Shown here piece by piece: positions 5,340-7,191 of a DNA stretch of 7,191 nt (positions are counted from its first letter, which is position 1; the number at the start of each line of letters is the position of its first letter). The notes under the pieces were generated by a model. That model was not told the origin of the DNA. It ran no database searches and was given only the letters and a program-made list of their open reading frames with translations. Made by a program: the position numbers and the translations under genes. The DNA is from Chitinophagaceae bacterium (GTDB lineage Bacteria; Bacteroidota; Bacteroidia; Chitinophagales; Chitinophagaceae), in assembly GCA_947472635.1 (NCBI GenBank), contig CANJDY010000145.1, forward strand, positions 1 to 7,191, read 5' to 3'.

Positions 5340-6602
5340 TCAAGCAAGTATAATCTGGTCTCTTCCCGGACCATTGCTGATGTACTTTACCGGTACTTTC
5401 AGAAATTTATTTATATACTCTATGTAATTTTTCATATTCTCTGGCAGTTCGTCATATTTACTCATTCCAGTAATATCTGTTTCCCAACCTGCAAAACTTT
5501 TGAAAACTGGATCAATTTTAACTTGTGTCATCTGAAAAGGTACATAATTTTTTTCTTCCCCGTTCACGTTATATCCGGTACAAACATTTAGCTCGGGCAA
5601 TGAATCAAGTATATCAGTTTTGGTCATAATAATTTTGGTAACGCCATTGATCATACAGGCAAAATTCAAAGCTACTAGATCAATCCATCCACAGCGGCGA
5701 GGTCTGCCAGTAGTGGCACCAAACTCACTTCCTATCTTACGAATCAACTCACCCGTTTCGTCATTTAATTCGGTAGGAAAAGGGCCACTACCCACCCTGG
5801 TACAATATGCTTTGGAAACACCATACACATCTTTTATTTTTTGAGGTGCAATGCCAAGTCCAGTACAAACACCCGCTGAAATGGTACTACTGCTAGTTAC
5901 GAAAGGGAAAGTGCCAAAATCAACATCCAACATAGACCCCTGTGCACCTTCTGCCAATACCTTTTTTCCTTGTTGAATTTTATCATTAATGAAATATTCA
6001 CCATTTACAATCTTGAAATCCTTCAGTAATTCAATGGATTCAAAAAATTCATCCTCCCAAGTGCTGATATCCTCCTGAAAATTGTAACTATCTAGCAAAC
6101 GCTGGTGCTTTAGCCTTATTTTAATATACTGGGATATAAATCCTTTATCCAGTAAATCACCCACCCTTAAACCATTTCGGCCGGTTTTGTCCATATAAGC
6201 TGGACCAATACCTTTTAAGGTGGAACCAATTTTTTCATTTCCCTTAGCCAATTCACTTGCTTTATCTAGGGCCCTGTGAGTGGGTAGAATTAAATGCGCC
6301 CTTTCACTGATATACAAATTCTTCTTGTAATCAACTCCCATGGAAGCTACTTTTTCACACTCTTTTTTTAGCGTTACCGCATCCAATACAACTCCATTTC
6401 CAATCAGATTAATTTTATCTTCATGAAAAATACCACTCGGTATCTGGTGCAGCACTACCTTTTGCCCATTTACATACAATGTATGACCAGCATTGGCGCC
6501 GCCCTGAAAACGTGCAATGACGTCATAATTGGGAGCAAAATAATCTACTATTTTACCTTTCCCTTCATCTCCCCATTGAAGTCCTAAAATTACGTCTACC
6601 AT
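5340..6602 (-). CDS. purA: Adenylosuccinate synthetase
   Basis: PurA catalyses the GTP-dependent condensation of IMP and aspartate to adenylosuccinate, the first committed step to AMP, in the cytoplasm. The 420-residue length is close to the usual ~430. The N-terminal loop QWGDEGKGK (9-17) holds the catalytic Asp12, and GGANAGHT (34-41) holds His40; these match E. coli Asp13 and His41. Further signatures are GSTLKGIGPAYMDK (126-139), AEGAQGSMLDVDFGTFP (217-233), TTGRPRRCGW (297-306), MTKTD (326-330, guanine recognition) and the C-terminal KYISNGPGRD. All key residues that I can check are present. The start is ATG at 6602, and the first residues (MVDVILGLQWGDEGKG) align with the family start. 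Upstream I find no exact TAnnTTTG box on the minus strand, so its promoter is not identified. It is the first gene of a likely purA, acidic protein, pabB unit. Confidence 0.97.
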   Translation of the reverse strand: MVDVILGLQWGDEGKGKIVDYFAPNYDVIARFQGGANAGHTLYVNGQKVVLHQIPSGIFHEDKINLIGNGVVLDAVTLKKECEKVASMGVDYKKNLYISERAHLILPTHRALDKASELAKGNEKIGSTLKGIGPAYMDKTGRNGLRVGDLLDKGFISQYIKIRLKHQRLLDSYNFQEDISTWEDEFFESIELLKDFKIVNGEYFINDKIQQGKKVLAEGAQGSMLDVDFGTFPFVTSSSTISAGVCTGLGIAPQKIKDVYGVSKAYCTRVGSGPFPTELNDETGELIRKIGSEFGATTGRPRRCGWIDLVALNFACMINGVTKIIMTKTDILDSLPELNVCTGYNVNGEEKNYVPFQMTQVKIDPVFKSFAGWETDITGMSKYDELPENMKNYIEYINKFLKVPVKYISNGPGRDQIILA

Positions 6603-6971
6603 GTTATTTGCAGTTTATATTATTTTGTTAGAATGAATTTTATATTCCCGCTTTAGTTTCCAATTTCTCCCAATTTTCCCTAGTAAACAATTATAAAAAA
6701 ATGGTTGGTTATTGTTTAAAAACAGGATTGATTTGGATAATTGAACATTAAATCATCGATTTTCTCTTTTTTAGGTGGTTAGCTTCCATACCAATCAGCG
6801 GTAAAAATAAATTGAAATAATGCAACCACCTAAAATGATATGTATTTGTTAAAAAAATGGGGAGAAAGAAAAATTACAACCACTGTATTTATTTACTCAT
6901 TAATTACCGAATTCAACTAAAAGGTTGCCCTAAGCGTAGATGAACAAGACCAGATGGGCTTGAAAATTACC
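6603..6971. other. Divergent intergenic region between purA and a secreted-protein gene
   Basis: About 370 AT-rich bases lie between two divergently oriented genes. I find no open frame with recognisable protein features and no structural RNA that I can identify. It holds a 12-bp inverted repeat (6769-6835) and two copies of TAAAAAAATGG (6694-6704 and 6850-6860), which may be chance in such AT-rich DNA. It must carry the promoter for purA, but no exact Bacteroidota -7 box is visible on the minus strand. Confidence 0.6.
6769..6835. repeat. 12-bp inverted repeat with a nested hairpin
   Basis: TTTTAGGTGGTT (6769-6780) is perfectly complementary to AACCACCTAAAA (6824-6835), separated by 43 bases. 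Inside the spacer TACC (6789-6792) and GGTA (6800-6803) can form a smaller hairpin. No T-tract follows the 3' arm on either strand, so it is not a standard terminator. It could be a regulatory site, a leader structure of a longer transcript, or the ends of a very small mobile-element remnant; no target-site duplication is clear. Confidence 0.6.
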
Positions 6972-6979
6972 TAACTTTG
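6972..6979 (+). promoter_or_regulatory. Bacteroidota-type -7 element for the terminal secreted-protein gene
   Basis: TAACTTTG matches TAnnTTTG exactly and ends directly against the ATG at 6980. A TTG-type -33 element is not seen at the usual 17-23-base spacing; the nearby TTG at 6960-6962 is too close. Transcription from this box would begin just inside or after ATG 6980, which makes ATG 6989 the likelier start and leaves a leader of only a few bases. Confidence 0.6.
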
Positions 6980-6988
6980 ATGACTCAG

Positions 6989-7191
6989 ATGAAATCTCTA
7001 CATTTTACCATAATAGCCTGTATGTTTTTTGTAGTAGGTTCACTTATGGATGCGAGTGCACAAGTTTGTACCGGTTCGTTAGGCGATCCGATTGTGAACA
7101 TAAATTTTGGTCATGGTAGTAACCCTGGAAATCCATTGAATGCTGCCACTACTTCCTATACATTCACTTCCACCACCTGTCCAAATGATGG
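6989..7191 (+). CDS. Secreted protein, N-terminal part (probable large surface or type IX-secreted protein)
   Basis: Only the first 67 codons are in the window; the frame is open to the right edge. A classic signal peptide is present: Lys2, a hydrophobic core (about residues 6-20, FTIIACMFFVVGSLM) and an ASA cleavage site after residue 24, leaving a mature protein that begins QVCTGSLGDPIVNINFG. A CTGSLGDP start followed by Cys- and Thr-rich sequence resembles, from memory, large Chitinophagaceae proteins with PKD or other adhesin-like domains and a gliding-motility-associated C-terminal sorting domain exported by the type IX system. The C-terminus that would prove this lies outside. An in-frame ATG at 6980 would add three residues (MTQ), but it abuts the -7 promoter box, and MKSLHF is a more typical signal-peptide start. 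It is divergent from purA. Confidence 0.75.
   Translation, partial: MKSLHFTIIACMFFVVGSLMDASAQVCTGSLGDPIVNINFGHGSNPGNPLNAATTSYTFTSTTCPND

Noticed and set aside
6681..6697. TATAAT-like sequence on the minus strand upstream of purA
   Set aside because: A TATAAT box is not the signal used by the Bacteroidota primary sigma factor, and no matching upstream element was seen.
6694..6860. Two copies of TAAAAAAATGG as a possible direct repeat
   Set aside because: Both are mostly an A-tract in AT-rich DNA; 11 bases of this composition are expected by chance.

Overview
The window looks like a housekeeping segment of a Bacteroidota chromosome, probably from the Chitinophagaceae or a close relative. Three things point there. 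Two gene starts are preceded by exact TAnnTTTG boxes, the -7 element of the Bacteroidota primary sigma factor. Recognisable Shine-Dalgarno sites are lacking and leaders are AT-rich. The last gene begins like the large secreted, surface-type proteins of that group. The assignment rests on these signals and on protein resemblance recalled from memory, not on a search.

Layout, left to right. The 3' end of rplS (ribosomal protein L19) closes with a strong intrinsic terminator. A roughly 300-base non-coding stretch follows, ending in a promoter for tatA (twin-arginine translocase pore subunit). A long hairpin separates tatA from gatA (amidotransferase subunit A). Nine bases after gatA comes a secreted SLT-type lytic transglycosylase related to MltD. 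That rightward block meets, almost end to end (4 bases apart), a leftward block that is transcribed in the order purA (adenylosuccinate synthetase), a very acidic low-complexity 138-residue protein, then pabB (aminodeoxychorismate synthase component I). Upstream of purA is a 377-base divergent intergenic region with a 12-bp inverted repeat. From it the start of a secreted protein gene runs rightward off the end of the window.

Functionally, the rightward block mixes protein export (TatA), translation or aminoacyl-tRNA editing (GatA) and cell-wall turnover (lytic transglycosylase). The leftward block joins AMP synthesis (PurA) with p-aminobenzoate and folate supply (PabB); folate feeds one-carbon units to purine synthesis, so the pairing is plausible. 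The acidic protein between them has no function I can recognise and is the best candidate for something undescribed. It has alternating Lys/Ser and Asp/Glu blocks, no Arg, His or Cys, repeated acid-plus-Phe motifs and an acidic tail ending in Phe.

Start codons deserve care here. gatA and pabB appear to start at TTG. For tatA and the last gene, the most upstream possible start lies inside or directly against the promoter box, so the true start is probably the next ATG. I saw no rRNA, tRNA, CRISPR array, insertion sequence or phage gene.
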